Below are positions 43,540-54,329 of a DNA stretch of 64,000 bases, in pieces. Position 1 is the stretch's first letter. Every line of letters starts with the position of its first letter. Source of the stretch: Saccopteryx bilineata (taxonomy: Eukaryota > Chordata > Mammalia > Chiroptera > Emballonuridae); the NCBI RefSeq assembly GCF_036850765.1, contig NC_089493.1:10727632-10791631 (forward strand). The letters are read 5' to 3'. The translations under genes were made by a program, and so were the position numbers. Below the pieces are notes generated by a model, which saw only the letters and a program-made list of their open reading frames with translations, had not been told where the DNA came from and did no database searches.

Positions 43540-43800
43540 CTGAAATTAAGCTCCCAGAGTTAACTGAACTGTCTTTAAATGATTTGTCATTAATTTGATG
43601 GTTTTGCAAGAGAGCTTTCCAGATGAAACCATTAATTTTATGGTTTTGCTGGGCTACTTGGGAGACTGAATTTCACCGGGGTTAATGCGGACTCAACTCA
43701 ACAGGCCACCGCCTCCTCTTAATCCCTCGGATTTGAGCCTGTTCTGACAACGAGCAGTCCTGGGGGACCTCTCTGGAGACGCTCAGGTTCCTGCCGGAGC
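43540..43800. promoter_or_regulatory. Candidate conserved element with paired homeodomain-like module
   Basis: cattaatttgatggttttgc (43588-43607) recurs as cattaattttatggttttgc (43630-43649), 19 of 20 identical and 42 bp apart. It lies within AT-rich unique DNA containing further TAAT cores (ggttaatgcgg, cttaatccctcgg). Enhancer-like; conservation not tested. Confidence 0.45.
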
Positions 43801-43974
43801 AGATCTATTTGTGGCTCTGTCCCTTGCAGCCCCACCTGTCTCAGTTCCTGTTCCAGGCCAGATGTGCCAGGGGGTCAGAGTCCTTCATCTGTTGCCCGGG
43901 GTGAGGGGTCATGGTGGTCACACAGCAGCTCCCTTGTCCTAACCAGATCTTTCCAAAGCACAGATGTGAGTGGA

Positions 43975-44611
43975 CTTCTCCCCTTCTGCGTTCTGTCCCC
44001 ACATCCCCAATCTGGACTAGTGGTCTAAGCAGGCTCCCAGTTGCTAATGAAGAGAACTTGGAGTCTTCCCGGCTCCCCTTCTCCTTCACTCCCTCAATCC
44101 GTGGGTCATCGGTTCCGGTCCATTCTGCTTAAGAAGTTTCCCTCATACCCGTTCTCTTCTTTCTACTACCACGGGCCAGTACCTAAGGTCAGGTCTTATT
44201 CTTTCATGCTTGGCTTGTTCCAAAAGTTCCTAACTGGTCCAATTTCCCTTGTCCACCCCTCAATCCTGCGTTGGCATTGCTGACCGAGTCGTTGCCTTGT
44301 TTGGAAGTCTCCATGGCGGATGAAATCTACACCTGACCCACACCCTCACGTTTTACCCTAGACTCACCTCCCGTCAGTTCCCCACTGGATTCCCGCTGTT
44401 CTCAGACACACCAGGGCCCTTCTACTTCCGGGCCATTGCCCGTGACATTCCCTCTGCCTGGAACGCCCTCCCAGCCCCCAACTCTGTTCATCCCTCTGTG
44501 TTAGCACTGACAATATAATATTGTCATTTATTTTGCATTTCTCTTCCATCAGCTTGGAAACTCCTTGAGATATCAGCCCAGAGCCCAGCTCCATAACCAT
44601 TTGTTGAGTGA
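43975..44611 (+). repeat. L2 3' region (sense)
   Basis: The stretch cattccctctgcctggaacg ccctcccagcc ... cttggaaactccttgagata ... taaccatttgttgagtgaat is the L2 3' end. The upstream half is more diverged. Confidence 0.7.
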
Positions 44612-44715
44612 ATGGATGGTAGGATGGATGGATGGATGGATGGGTGGGTGGATGGATGGGTGGGTGGATGGATGGGTGGGTGGGTGGACATGTGGACAGA
44701 TGGATAGATACACAA
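44612..44715. repeat. (GGAT)n / (GGGT)n microsatellite
   Basis: A run of ggatggatgggtgggtgg units directly follows the L2 tail. Confidence 0.95.
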
Positions 44716-44884
44716 GTAATTATCAGTCCCAAGCCACATGTTGAGGCATGCCATACGACTGCCATGGCTGGTCACCAGCCCTGCAGCTGCTGAGATGAGG
44801 AAGGACCTGCCTTTGGACTGCAAAGTCCAGCTCCTGGCTCCCAGGCTGGGCTCAGCTTCTCAGTGGATTCTCACTAATACACAG

Positions 44885-45120
44885 GGGTTCTTACTCTGGG
44901 GTCTGCAGATAGAATTCAGAGGTTTCCATAAACTTGGTGGGAAAAATTATATCAGAGAAAACAAACTTCAGTAATATTAGTAGTACCTTGAAACCAAGAA
45001 AAATCACAGATATTTTATACATTATAGTTATCAGAGATATCTCAAAATATCACTTATGTTCATCACTACTTTTAAAGCATCCCTACAGTTGCTGCCTCCT
45101 TTCTGTCAGAGAATGGAGTG
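44885..45120 (+). mobile_element. hAT-type DNA transposon fossil
   Basis: ggggtctgcagatagaattc agaggtttccataaacttgg tggg and agaaaaatcacagatatttt fit a Charlie-type hAT repeat. The family name is not certain. Confidence 0.45.
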
Positions 45121-45324
45121 AGCTCAAATAAGGCCCCAGTAGAAATTTGACTATGAACTAAATATCAGGCCACACCAATGAATTATTAGGATATTCATGT
45201 TATTGGATGAGATAATAACACAGAGGTTATAAGAAAATGCACCCCTCTGTTTTGAGAGGCAAATGGACATTTTAGTAATATAATGACATGAAGTTTGCAA
45301 CTTCTTTTAAAATATTCCAGGGAC

Positions 45325-45633
45325 TGCCTTGGCCGGTTTGCTCAGTGGCACGAGTATCAGCCCAGAGTATGGATGTCCTGGGTTTGATTCCTGGTAAGGG
45401 CACGCAAGAGAAGCAACCATCTGCTTTTTTCCCTCTCCCTCTCCTCCTTCTTTCCCTCTTCTCCTCCCTCAGTCAGTGGCTCGACTATGGTTCAAGAGTC
45501 AGCCCCAGCTGCTAAAAATGGCTCAGTTGATTAAAGCATCGGCCCCAGAGGGGTATTGTTGGGTGGATCCCAGTCAGGGCACATGTGGGAGTTTGTCTCA
45601 CTATCTCCCCTCCTCTTGCTTAAAAAAAAAAAA
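45325..45633 (+). mobile_element. tRNA-derived SINE, older long form
   Basis: The head gccttggccggtttgctcag, B box gggtttgattcc and ctgcttttttccctctccct precede a second module (ggcccagtcagggca-like) and an A13 tail. Flanked by attccag(g/a)gac direct repeats (45314-45324 and 45634-45644; one mismatch), so both ends are defined. Confidence 0.85.
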
Positions 45634-45644
45634 ATTCCAGAGAC

Positions 45645-45840
45645 CAATAAATTCAATAAAAAGGAAAAACATAGAATACTTCAGTGAAAGATCGGGGTGG
45701 GGTGGGGATAAAACTAGTGTTGCAAAGATTAGGTTGTTGTGGAAGCTGGATGCTGGGCACACAGTAGGCCACTGTTCTCTCTCCTTTTGAACATTTGTAA
45801 ATTTCATAATAAAAATTAAAAATAAATTTAAAATACAGTT
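45645..45840 (+). repeat. L1-type 3' end
   Basis: tgttgtggaagctggatgct gggcacacagtaggccactg ... tttgaacatttgtaaatttc ataataaaaatt resembles an old L1 3' UTR and polyadenylation end. Confidence 0.5.
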
Positions 45841-46224
45841 CCAAATAAATAACCAATAGCTTCCCAGGGAAGCTGCCCAAGCTTCTGTGGCGTTAGCCAA
45901 TGGACGCCGGCGTGCTAAATATAGCCGAGAGATTTATTTCATTTCATCACCTGACGTCTTGGACCATTCATCATCAGTGCTCATGTTCACTCCATTTACT
46001 CTCCAGATGTCCAGGGTGGAGCCGGGTCTCAAGGGGAGAAAGCAGCGTTCCTCTGGCCCTGTTTGAATAAGCGCTCTTTCAGCGTCTAATCATGGCATTG
46101 GAAGGAAGTGTTTTTCCTGTCCCTCCACTGCGAGCCTCAGTTTCCCCGTTGGACATTAATTCTGGTGTTACCTGTTTTGACTCCCTAATAGGGTCCTTGC
46201 AAGGATCAGAGGAAATGCTGAGAC
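45841..46224. other. Unique intergenic sequence
   Basis: Nothing specific recognised. Confidence 0.3.
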
Positions 46225-47110
46225 TGAAAATGTTTTTCTTTAAAACCTTTATTTTTTTTTCTCTCAAAGGTGAGACAAGCTCATTGAGGAATATTTAGAA
46301 ACAAAGATAATCAAAACAAAGACAATTAGTTCAGTTATTAGTTTAGTCTATTACCATGCATATATTTTTTTATTACAGACTGAAATTATGTAAAATTTTA
46401 TTTTTTTAACACAACACATCGGTAATATCTTTTCCTACCGTTACAGATGCTTTTACATTTCAACCGTTGCTAGGTTTTCTATTATTGTGACTATATTTTA
46501 ATTCACTCTCCTAGTCTCCCTGTCTAGTTCCCTAGAGCTGCCATAACACAGTGCCATAAACAGGGGGGTTAAAAACAAAAACGTGTTTTCTCACAGGTCC
46601 GCAGCCCATGAGTCTGAACTCAAGGGTCAATTCCTCCTGAGACATTCAGAGAGAGAATCTGCTCCATGCACACCTGCCTCCCAGCTCCTGGTGTTTCTGG
46701 CAGTCTGTGGCAGTCCTTGGCTTGTGTCAACAGGACTCCGGTCTCTGCTCCTGTGGTCACGTGGGTGTCTTCCCTGTTGGAGCCCTGGGCGGCCTCTTCT
46801 CCTTTGCTTGTAAGGACACCAGTCATATTGAATTAAGGGTCTATGTTGCTCCAACATAACCTCATCTTAACTTAGTTAATTAGGTCTACAGTAACTCCAG
46901 TTCCAAATAAGTTCACTTCCTGCTGTTTGGGAGTGGTTAGAACTCCAACATATCTTTTTATGGACATAAATCAACCCACCACATTCCCATTGGTGGGCTT
47001 TTAGCTTGTTTGTATTCTTCTGTTTTTGCTATTAACACATAACGTCACAGGTTTTTAGACACACCTATGATTATTTTCTTAAAACCATTTCTTAGGCCTA
47101 GACTTTCTAA
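46225..47110 (-). mobile_element. L1M 3' end (antisense), split by MLT1
   Basis: 46225-46515 (acatcggtaatatcttttcc ... gctaggttttctattattgt) and 46986-47110 (tggtgggcttttagcttgtt tgtattcttctgtttttgct) are consecutive parts of an antisense old L1. An MLT1 sits between them. Confidence 0.55.
46516..46985 (-). mobile_element. MLT1 (ERVL-MaLR) LTR inserted in L1
   Basis: ctagttccctagagctgcca taacacagtgcc ... aaggacaccagtcatattga attaaggg ... gacataaatcaacccaccac is the reverse of the MLT1 consensus. Confidence 0.8.
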
Positions 47111-47904
47111 TATAAAGACTCTATCAGTTAGAATTAGGTCAAGAAAAAAGAAATCACAAATATTTCAAACAGAAAATATTTAAAATAAGGGACTAGTGAT
47201 GCAGGGATGGAGAAAATGAAAAGCAAAATAATGATGCTGAGATGACCCAGACTGCAGGGCATAGCTACCACTGCCAGGACTCAAGGACCAAAGGGTAGAA
47301 GGGATGATGCTAGAACTTAGGAGTGTGGAGGAGCAGCCCCCCTAAGCCTCACACTCGGACTCCAAAAGGCTGACACTACAAGATCAATGCTTGGAACTCT
47401 CCAGGGAGCTCCCAAGCTAGTGCTCAGCCTTCTGAGAGGAAGGCCCACAGCAGGTCCCTGAGGGAGCACCATGTGCCTGATGCCCAGACTGCTGGCTGGT
47501 GCTTCCTCATTGGGCACAGATGGCATGGCTGCTGATGGTGGAATGCAGACCAGAGTTGGACTCCAAAAGATAGTTCTTTCTCCCTTCCTCCATCTTCCGG
47601 TTTTCACCATTGCCTCCCATTGGCCAACCAGAAGCCAGCAAGATGCCCAGGAAATGTAGTTTGTAGACTTCCAGCCCTAGCATCACAGAGCAGAGGTAGG
47701 GAGTGAAGAAATGGAGAAAATCAATAATAACTGCCCTAAGGGCTTTTGCCATGTATAAATATTATTCCATTGTCTTCCAGAAAATTTGTATTAACTTACT
47801 AGCAGGGCATGGAAACCTCCAGCTCCCAAAGCTCAGTAGCACTGAATATTATTATTTAAAACATTGTTCTCAATTTGATAGGAAAAATATATATACCTTG
47901 TTTC

Positions 47905-47924
<20 letters not shown>
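47111..47924. repeat. Probable ancient repeat of uncertain class, then AT-rich DNA
   Basis: 47125-47700 (agttagaattaggtcaag..., ctcccattggccaaccagaa gccagcaagatgcccaggaa) has the order of a common mammalian repeat that I cannot name. A T21 run lies near 47915-47935. Confidence 0.3.
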
Positions 47925-47937
<13 letters not shown>

Positions 47938-48421
47938 TTTCTTTGATTTCTAGGGATGCTGAACATACTTCATATGTTTTTGGCCATCATGTTTATTACT
48001 TATTTTGTGAATTGTTGAAATATAAAGCTAAAAAAACCCCAGTTAAAACATCAAGTTTTATGTCCTTTACCCATTTGTTACTATATTCATCTTTTTCTTA
48101 TCAATTCATAGCACTGCTTTAAGCATAAATAACATTAATCCTTGTTCTATAATACATGCTATGAATATTTTCTCATTGCGGTTTGACATTTAGTTTTATT
48201 TACAATGTTTTTCATGTCATACTTTTCCATTTATATGTGGTCAGATCTGTTCATCTTCCCTTTCACCCACTTGCCTGTGATTTCACACTTATACAGCTCT
48301 TCATCAGGCCAAGATTACATAAATATTTACATTTTCTTTATCCTTCATGGTTTCAACATTTTTAACATTAATTTTCTTTTACATTTCAAATTTATATAAA
48401 ATTTATTTGAAGATACAGTGT

Positions 48422-48823
48422 TGCCCTGGCCAGTTGGCTCAGCGGTAGAGCGTCGGCCTAGCGTGCAGAGGACCCAGGTTCGATTCCCGGCCAGGGCACA
48501 CAGGAGAAGCGCCCATTTGCTTCTCCACCCCTCCGCCGCGCTTTCCTCTCTGTCTCTCTCTTCCCCTCCCGCAGCCAAGGCTCCATTGGAGCAAAGATGG
48601 CCCGGGCGCTGGGATTGGCTCTGTGGCCTCTGCCTCAGGCGCTAAAGTGGCTCTGGTCGCAACATGGCAACGCCCAGGATGGGTAGAGCATCGCCCCCTG
48701 GTGGGCAGAGCGTCGCCCCATGGTGGGCGTGCCAGGTGGATCCCGGTCGGGCGCATGCGGGAGTCTGTCCGACTGTCTCTCCCTGTTTCCAGCTTCAGAA
48801 AAATGAAAAAAAAAAAAAAAAAA
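48422..48823 (+). mobile_element. Young 400-bp tRNA-derived bat SINE, duplicated-motif subtype
   Basis: It starts gccctggccagttggctcag at 48423, with pol III A box tggctcagcgg (48435-48445) and B box ggttcgattcc (48478-48488). The body contains ttctccacccctccgccgcg and gccaaggctccattggagca, ending tccagcttcagaaaaatg and an A19 tail. A perfect 13-bp target duplication gaagatacagtgt (48409-48421 and 48824-48836) marks recent L1-mediated insertion. A CTCF-like motif is tandemly duplicated (48689-48707, 48711-48729, minus strand). Confidence 0.93.
48689..48729 (-). promoter_or_regulatory. Tandem CTCF-like motifs inside SINE
   Basis: On the minus strand, TGCCCACCAGGGGGCGATG (48707-48689) and CGCCCACCATGGGGCGACG (48729-48711) match the CTCF core CCACYAGGGGGCG. 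They are 22 bp apart. The first is close to consensus. The second carries one T in the core. Confidence 0.45.
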
Positions 48824-48917
48824 GAAGATACAGTGTAAGGTTAGAAATTAATAAATAGTGAAATTTTCTTCTATAATTTGAAATGTCATGTTTATCTTCT
48901 GTTAAATTCATATACAT

Positions 48918-49288
48918 AGCCCTGGCCGGTTGGCTCAGTGGTAGAGTGTTGGCCTGGTGTGCAGGAGTTTAGGTTCAATTCCTGGCCAGGGCACACAGGA
49001 GAAGCGCCCATCTGCTTCTCCACCCCTCCCTCTCTCCTTCCTCTCTGTCTCTCTCTTCACCTCCTGCAGCCAAGGCTCCATTGGAGCAAAGTTGGCCCGG
49101 GCGCTGAGGATGGCTCCTTGGCCTCTGCCTCAGGTGCTAGAATGGCTCTGATTGCGGCAGAGTGACGCCCCAAGATGGGCAGAGCATTGCTCCCTGGTGG
49201 GCATGCTGGGGGGATCCCAGTCGGGCGTATGCGGGAGTCTGTCTGACTGCCTCCCCATTTCCAACTTCAGAAAAATACAAAAAAAAAA
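48918..49288 (+). mobile_element. tRNA-derived bat SINE, single-motif subtype
   Basis: It starts gccctggccggttggctcag at 48919, with a mutated B box (ggttcaattcc) and body ctgcttctccacccctccct, ending tccaacttcagaaaaatac and an A tail. The target duplication tcatatacat lies at 48908-48917 and 49289-49298. It is older than its neighbour (CpG decay). Its CTCF-like site (49185-49203) has decayed to cattgctccctggtgggca. Confidence 0.92.
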
Positions 49289-49499
49289 TCATATACATCT
49301 GTGCCTGCTTCTGGACTATTGTTTATATCCCATTAGTCTGTCTGATCATTACATTTTGTCACATTCTCACAAAAATGTCAACTCCAGGATAGGCATCTCT
49401 GTGCCACCAGTGCCCAGAGTGGTGGCAGGCGCATAATAAGCACTCAGAAAATACACGTGGAACGACTGAGTGGACTCTTTCTGTGCCAGAACCATGTTT

Positions 49500-50290
49500 T
49501 ATTTTTTAATTAGATTTATTGAGGGTTAATTTACATAGTCAAATTCTCTCTTTTTAGTGTCCAGTCTAATGAGTCTGACAAACACATACAGTTGGAGAAT
49601 CACCATGATGGTGAAGAATAGTCTAATCACTTCAAAAAATAAAAACTTTATCATGCCTTTTTAAAAATTAATTAAAAAAATTTTAATTGTTAAAAAAACA
49701 CCTCACATAACATAAAGTTTACTATCTTAACCATTTTCAAGTGAACTGTAGAGTTAAGTGTACTCACATTGTTGCATGGTAGATCAACAGGACTTTTATA
49801 CCTTGCAAAACTGACACTATGTCCCCTTTAAACACTAACTCTCTATTTCCTCTTCCCCTGAGCCTCTGGCAACCACAATCAATGAATCTGATCGCTGCAG
49901 ATACCTCATATAAATGGAATTACATAATATTTGTCCTTTTGTGACTGGCTAATTTCACTTAGTATTATGCCCTCAAACTTTAGCCCTGTATGTATCGATC
50001 ATGCCTTTTTGTAGCCAACTCCTACCTCACCCCCAGGTCCTGATGTGTTTCTGCCTCTCCAGTTTTCCCTTTTCCAGAATGTCATAGAAAGGGAATCACA
50101 CACCATGTAGTCTCTTGAGTCTGGCTTCTCTCACTCAGCACAATACATTTGAGCTTCGTGCATGTTGTTCTAAGTATCAATAGTTCCTTACATTTTATTG
50201 CTCAGTAATATTTCATTGTATAACTGTAGCACAGTTTGTTTATCTATTTCCCAGCTGTTAATAAATTTGGGTTGCTCCTAGAGGAGAATT
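49500..50290 (-). mobile_element. Two overlapping L1M 3' ends (antisense)
   Basis: 49500-50015 begins with tttattgagggttaatttac and contains caaccacaatcaatgaatct and ataaatggaattacataata. 50016-50290 repeats the next equivalent stretch (ggcttctctcactcagcaca atacatttgagc ... tttattgctcagtaatattt cattg). They are two adjacent same-sense fragments. Confidence 0.7.
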
Positions 50291-50449
50291 AGTTGTCTTT
50301 GGAATGCGGTGATAAGATATCCCTCCGGGAGCAAGAGCAGAGGGAACCCACGTGTAAGAGATGTGGAGATCACCGAGTGATATCACAAGACTGTGGGAAA
50401 CAGCCAGACCTGCCAGGGAATCTGAGCCAAGAAGGCTCACAGGCAGTGT

Positions 50450-50650
50450 TGCGGGGAGTGGGACTCTGGAGACAAGGAGCTCTGAGTGTGGGTCTTCCCT
50501 CTGACCCTTCCTTGCTGGGTGAGTGCAGCAACCTTCTGACTTGCAGGAAGCTTTGGTTTCCTAGCTGTAAAATGGGGATGTGGTAGCCCATTCCTCAGGT
50601 GAGGTAGAAGCTAGTTTGAAGTAAGTGCTTCATAATTGCCACTTTTTATT
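50450..50650 (+). repeat. MIR fossil (sense)
   Basis: ttggtttcctagctgtaaaa tggggatgtgg and gtaagtgcttcataattgc are the 3' part of sense MIR. Confidence 0.7.
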
Positions 50651-50759
50651 AAGTGTCAACTTGGGACAGGGAAGTTGGGTCTTGAAAAAGAAAGTCAGCT
50701 ATGGATTAATTCAGCTGTTTTTCTGAAGAAAAGAATGTCCAAACAATGAAGGTGATGAT

Positions 50760-51325
50760 GGTGGTTTTGAGACATGGCTGCAAATTCTTCAACAGTCTTC
50801 CTTCCAAGAGATGGGACTATGTCTTTTCTCCTAGAATCTGGGAGGATGTGCAGTTGCTGCCGCCAATAGAGGAGACAGAAGTGAGATTATGAGACCTCTG
50901 GACGCTGACTCCTGGAAGGCCACGTGGCTTCTGCCCAATGTGCCGGAGTTCCTATTGTGGCTCTGGGAGCCACTAGTAATTAGTAATCCAACTACCTTGA
51001 CACTTGAAGCTGCAGTGGTGTGACCATGTGGTTGGACCCTGAGATGACAGAGAAAGACAGAGAGATCCAGTCAGGCACCCCAGCTCAGGTATGGGATATG
51101 TGAATAAACCAGCTTCCAGATGATTCCAGCCCCCAGCCATCTGAGTCATCCTTAACTTTTGGATGTTACCAACTGAGGCCCCAGACATGGTGGAGACAAG
51201 CCATCCCTTTCGCACACTGTCCAAATTTGCAACTCACAGAATTTGTGGGTGCAACAAAATGGTGTGTATGTTATATCACTAAGTTTTAAGTTGTTTTGTT
51301 GCAAATCAATACACAACCAGGATGG
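50760..51325 (+). repeat. ERVL/MaLR-type LTR fossil
   Basis: gaataaaccagcttccagat gattccagcccccagccatc tgagtcatcc ... cactgtccaaatttgcaact cacagaa ... atcactaagttttaagttg is a familiar ancient LTR order. The exact family was not assigned. Confidence 0.6.
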
Positions 51326-51614
51326 TGGTCTCTAGACAGCGTTTTTCTTTATACAACATCAGGGTGGTTAAATCTTTCGCAGACTAGCACAAAACTTCTG
51401 GCGGACCAGCACTGGTCTGCAGACCAGCTGTTGAAAATCACCAGTCTAGAAGGAGTCTAGAGGGAAATAAAATGAACTCAAAAAGGGGAGATTTGTCAGT
51501 GTTCCTCCAGCAGCTGGTAGAAGACCTCGCCCACCTACGTTACGTCAGTTTGTACGTCAGTCCCTGGTGACTTTGGTGTGTAAGAATCAAGCCCCCAGCT
51601 GCTAGACCTCCTCA
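51326..51614. other. Unique intergenic sequence
   Basis: Nothing specific recognised. Confidence 0.3.
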
Positions 51615-51835
51615 GCACAGTAGAAAGGTCATGGGCTGAATCTCCGCTCTGGCTGACCCCCCAGCTCTGCTACTGCATGACTTTGGCAGGCATGGGCCTT
51701 ATGCCTCTGAGTTTTCCTGTCTGTAAAACTGATTCAGGACGGCCTTCTTCATCCAATTGTAGGCCTGAAATGAGACGGTGTCTGTGAAGAGTCTAGCACA
51801 GTGTGTGACTCATAACAAATTCACTGCTGATATCA
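51615..51835 (+). repeat. MIR fossil (sense), nearly full length
   Basis: agctctgctactgcatgact ttggcaggcatgggcc ... gagttttcctgtctgtaaaa ctg ... tctagcacagtgtgtgactc. Confidence 0.8.
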
Positions 51836-52489
51836 TTTCTGAGTCCTCTCCCCACCTCCAGCAAACTGGGGAGCAGGTTCTGGACACAGTGGTCTCTCTC
51901 ACCTCCCTGCCCCGCCCAGGTTTGCCCTCGGAAAGCCAGGCCCGGAGAGCCCCGTGTGTTCCTCGCCAGCCCCTCCCCCTCAGGCAGCAGCGACGCTGGC
52001 GCACGTGGAAGCTGCTGTCCTGGCTGTTGAGCCCTGGCTGGCTGCCCTGGCAGACCCCCAAATGTCTCTTGGTTCTGTGTTTCCTCCACAGGCTCCAACT
52101 GGAGAGGCTGAGGAGAGAACCAAACGGAGGCTGGTGGAGGCTGCAGGGCCGGAGGATAGAGCGCAGTCGCTGGAGGTAAACAGCCCGCGCCTATCCATTT
52201 GCAGAAGGGCAGGAAGGCGGGGCTTGGGCAGTTACAGCTCCATAGGCTGCCGTCATCTCTGGCGACTCATGAAAGTGATCGACAGCCCTTCAGCTCTGGT
52301 GTTAAAGATTACATGGAAGGAAGGACGCCTCCATCGAAGTTCAGCCCAAACCACTGGCGGCCCAGAGTGCCAGAACGAGTGATGGATTGAGTGCCTGGAA
52401 CGGGAAAGAAACCACGAATCTCCACATGTCACAAGAAGAAGCCAGGCAGGTGTAAGGAGGTCCGTGAGCCCCTCATCTCCTCGCCTCAG
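51836..52489. other. Unique intergenic sequence
   Basis: No gene is seen. GC-rich open frames here are not recognised as proteins. Confidence 0.3.
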
Positions 52490-52650
52490 GACAGACCCTG
52501 AGCTCTCGTGGAGTCCAGGCCCCGGCTCTGGCTCAGCGGTGCCAGAAAATCAGGGGCCAAATCCATTTGGTTCAGCACAGATTAGGCTCTCAGTATGTGT
52601 TATTTGAATGAATGAATAGATGAATGAATAAATGAATGAATGAGTGAATC
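52490..52650 (+). repeat. L2-like 3' tail with (GAAT)n
   Basis: cagattaggctctcagtatg tgttatttgaatgaatgaat followed by (GAAT)n to about 52648. Confidence 0.6.
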
Positions 52651-52840
52651 CCGTTCTGTCTTTCTAGCTATGAGATTTGGGGTAAGTCGCTTTGGAGGAT
52701 GCAAATGGCCTGTCTCAGACTCAGTTTGCGCATCTATAAAATGGGACCAGGAATATCTACCTCCCCAGGATTGCTGGAAGATGAAATGACATCATACAAG
52801 GAAAGCATGGCGGCTGGTATATAGTACAAGGTGTCCAGGC
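52651..52840 (+). repeat. MIR fossil (sense)
   Basis: cagtttgcgcatctataaaa tgggaccagg ... gaagatgaaatgacatcata. Confidence 0.8.
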
Positions 52841-53059
52841 AAGGGCGAGGCCAGGCGGGAGAGCCGGGCCAGGGGCCAGAGCCTGGGGGCAGAATGGGAG
52901 CCAGAGGACCGGCTCTGAGGTACACAGTCCTGAGTGTTGGGGCCAGAGACGGCTCCGCTCTGGCTCACCACGGTCAGTTTCTTGCCCGCCTTAGTTTGTC
53001 TGTGTCCCAGCAGCATCCGAGAAATCATGCAGAAGGGTGTGGCATGGGCGGAGCAAGCC

Positions 53060-53330
53060 TCAGTGGCATGTGGATGGTTCTCACAAAGGATTTGGAAAAA
53101 GGATCACTTTGGAATAGTTCTGAAGGTGTCTTGGAGGGAGGTGCGTTAGTACCAGTCTATGACAGGCAGACAGGGACGGGCTGGTGGGGCAGGAGCCCAG
53201 GCAGGCTTGTGGACAGGGTGCACCTTCTAGGGAGACTCCAAGAGGACTCCACATTACATCATCAAGGCACTGGGGAGCTATGGGAGGTTTTGGAGCAGGA
53301 AGGTGATTACTCAAAAAGTAAAATAAAATC
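53060..53330 (-). repeat. L2 fossil (antisense), weak
   Basis: ggagggaggtgcgttagtac ... aggcactggggagctatggg aggttttggagcaggaaggt fits the antisense L2 body. Confidence 0.5.
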
Positions 53331-53439
53331 TGTACATTTGTTAAGCAATTGATGATACTACTCTTCCCCAAAACAGACGAGTGGGGTCAGTAGTTTCACA
53401 TCAGTGCCAAGAGCAGAAAAGGGAAAAAAAACAGCCAGA

Positions 53440-53575
53440 TATGGTGGCAAGAGTCACAGACGCTGGGCTCAAGCCCCTGCCCTCCTGTGTGGGGGCACCA
53501 GACCCTCAGGTGGGTCACTTGGCTGCGCCCTGCCTCAGCCCCTCGTCTGTTTATGGGATGATGTTAAAGGATCAG
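53440..53575 (+). repeat. MIR fossil (sense), diverged
   Basis: gtcacagacgctgggctcaa gcccctgcc ... gccctgcctcagcccctcgt ctg. Confidence 0.55.
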
Positions 53576-54329
53576 AGGTGGCAATGCCAGGAAGGCCCCA
53601 GCACAGGCCCCACCTGGCAGCGGCCACGAGCACGTCTGGGTTGGAGTGTATGTATTTGGGCGGAAATGGAGAAGGAGTGGGAAACCTAGCGAAACAGATG
53701 ATTTTGAAAGGGAGAGAAACCGGAAGCCGGCAGGACCTCGACGTTCCGGCGGACAGACGGACAGACGTGGCTTCACCGCCGCTGTGTCCCGTGAGTGGGG
53801 TCCCCCAACAGCCACTGACGGCGGCTGACAGGTGGGTATTCTTTGCCCCTCCAGCTTCTCCAAGAGTCCAGGTGTCTGCTGGCTGAAAGAGGCTGGGGAA
53901 GCTTGCTTCTTTCAGTCGGGGACAAGCTGACTGACGGTTGAAGACTTGGGCTTCCTCTGGGAAAAGATTGCCTAGTTACAAATCCCATCTGAGTGAGGGG
54001 TTCCTCTCTCCTGGCCACCATGGGGTCAGGATCACAGCCTCGTTCTCCCCATAGACGATAAGCAGACAGAGGAGGGGGAGTGAGGATGGAGCCCCAGCTG
54101 GTGGCTGGGGTCCGGGGACACGACGTAGCCAGCTAGGGCAGAATCCTCCGTCCAGAAGGCACACGCTGCAGCCTGGCAGCCACTGGCCTTGGCAGGTCCC
54201 CAATGTCCCCGCTGTGCGTGGCACTGAGTGCCTTCCTGCTTAAACAGGCCGGGCCTCTGTGCAACAGGGCGAGGGCTACACGCCCAGTGTCCACCTGTCA
54301 AACCTCAACTCGGCAGGAGGTACGAAGCC
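53576..54329. other. Unique intergenic sequence
   Basis: Nothing specific recognised. Another unclassified stretch, with a G13 run, follows near 54366. Confidence 0.3.

Larger units (their letters stand above)
47925..49360 (-). mobile_element. L1M (antisense), carrying two SINE insertions
   Basis: Segments gcatttctttgatttctagg gatgctgaacatacttcata, catgtttattacttattttg tgaattgt, tttatcttctgttaaattca and tgcctgcttctggactattg are collinear with antisense L1M. SINEs at 48422-48823 and 48918-49288 interrupt it. No coding capacity. Confidence 0.75.
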
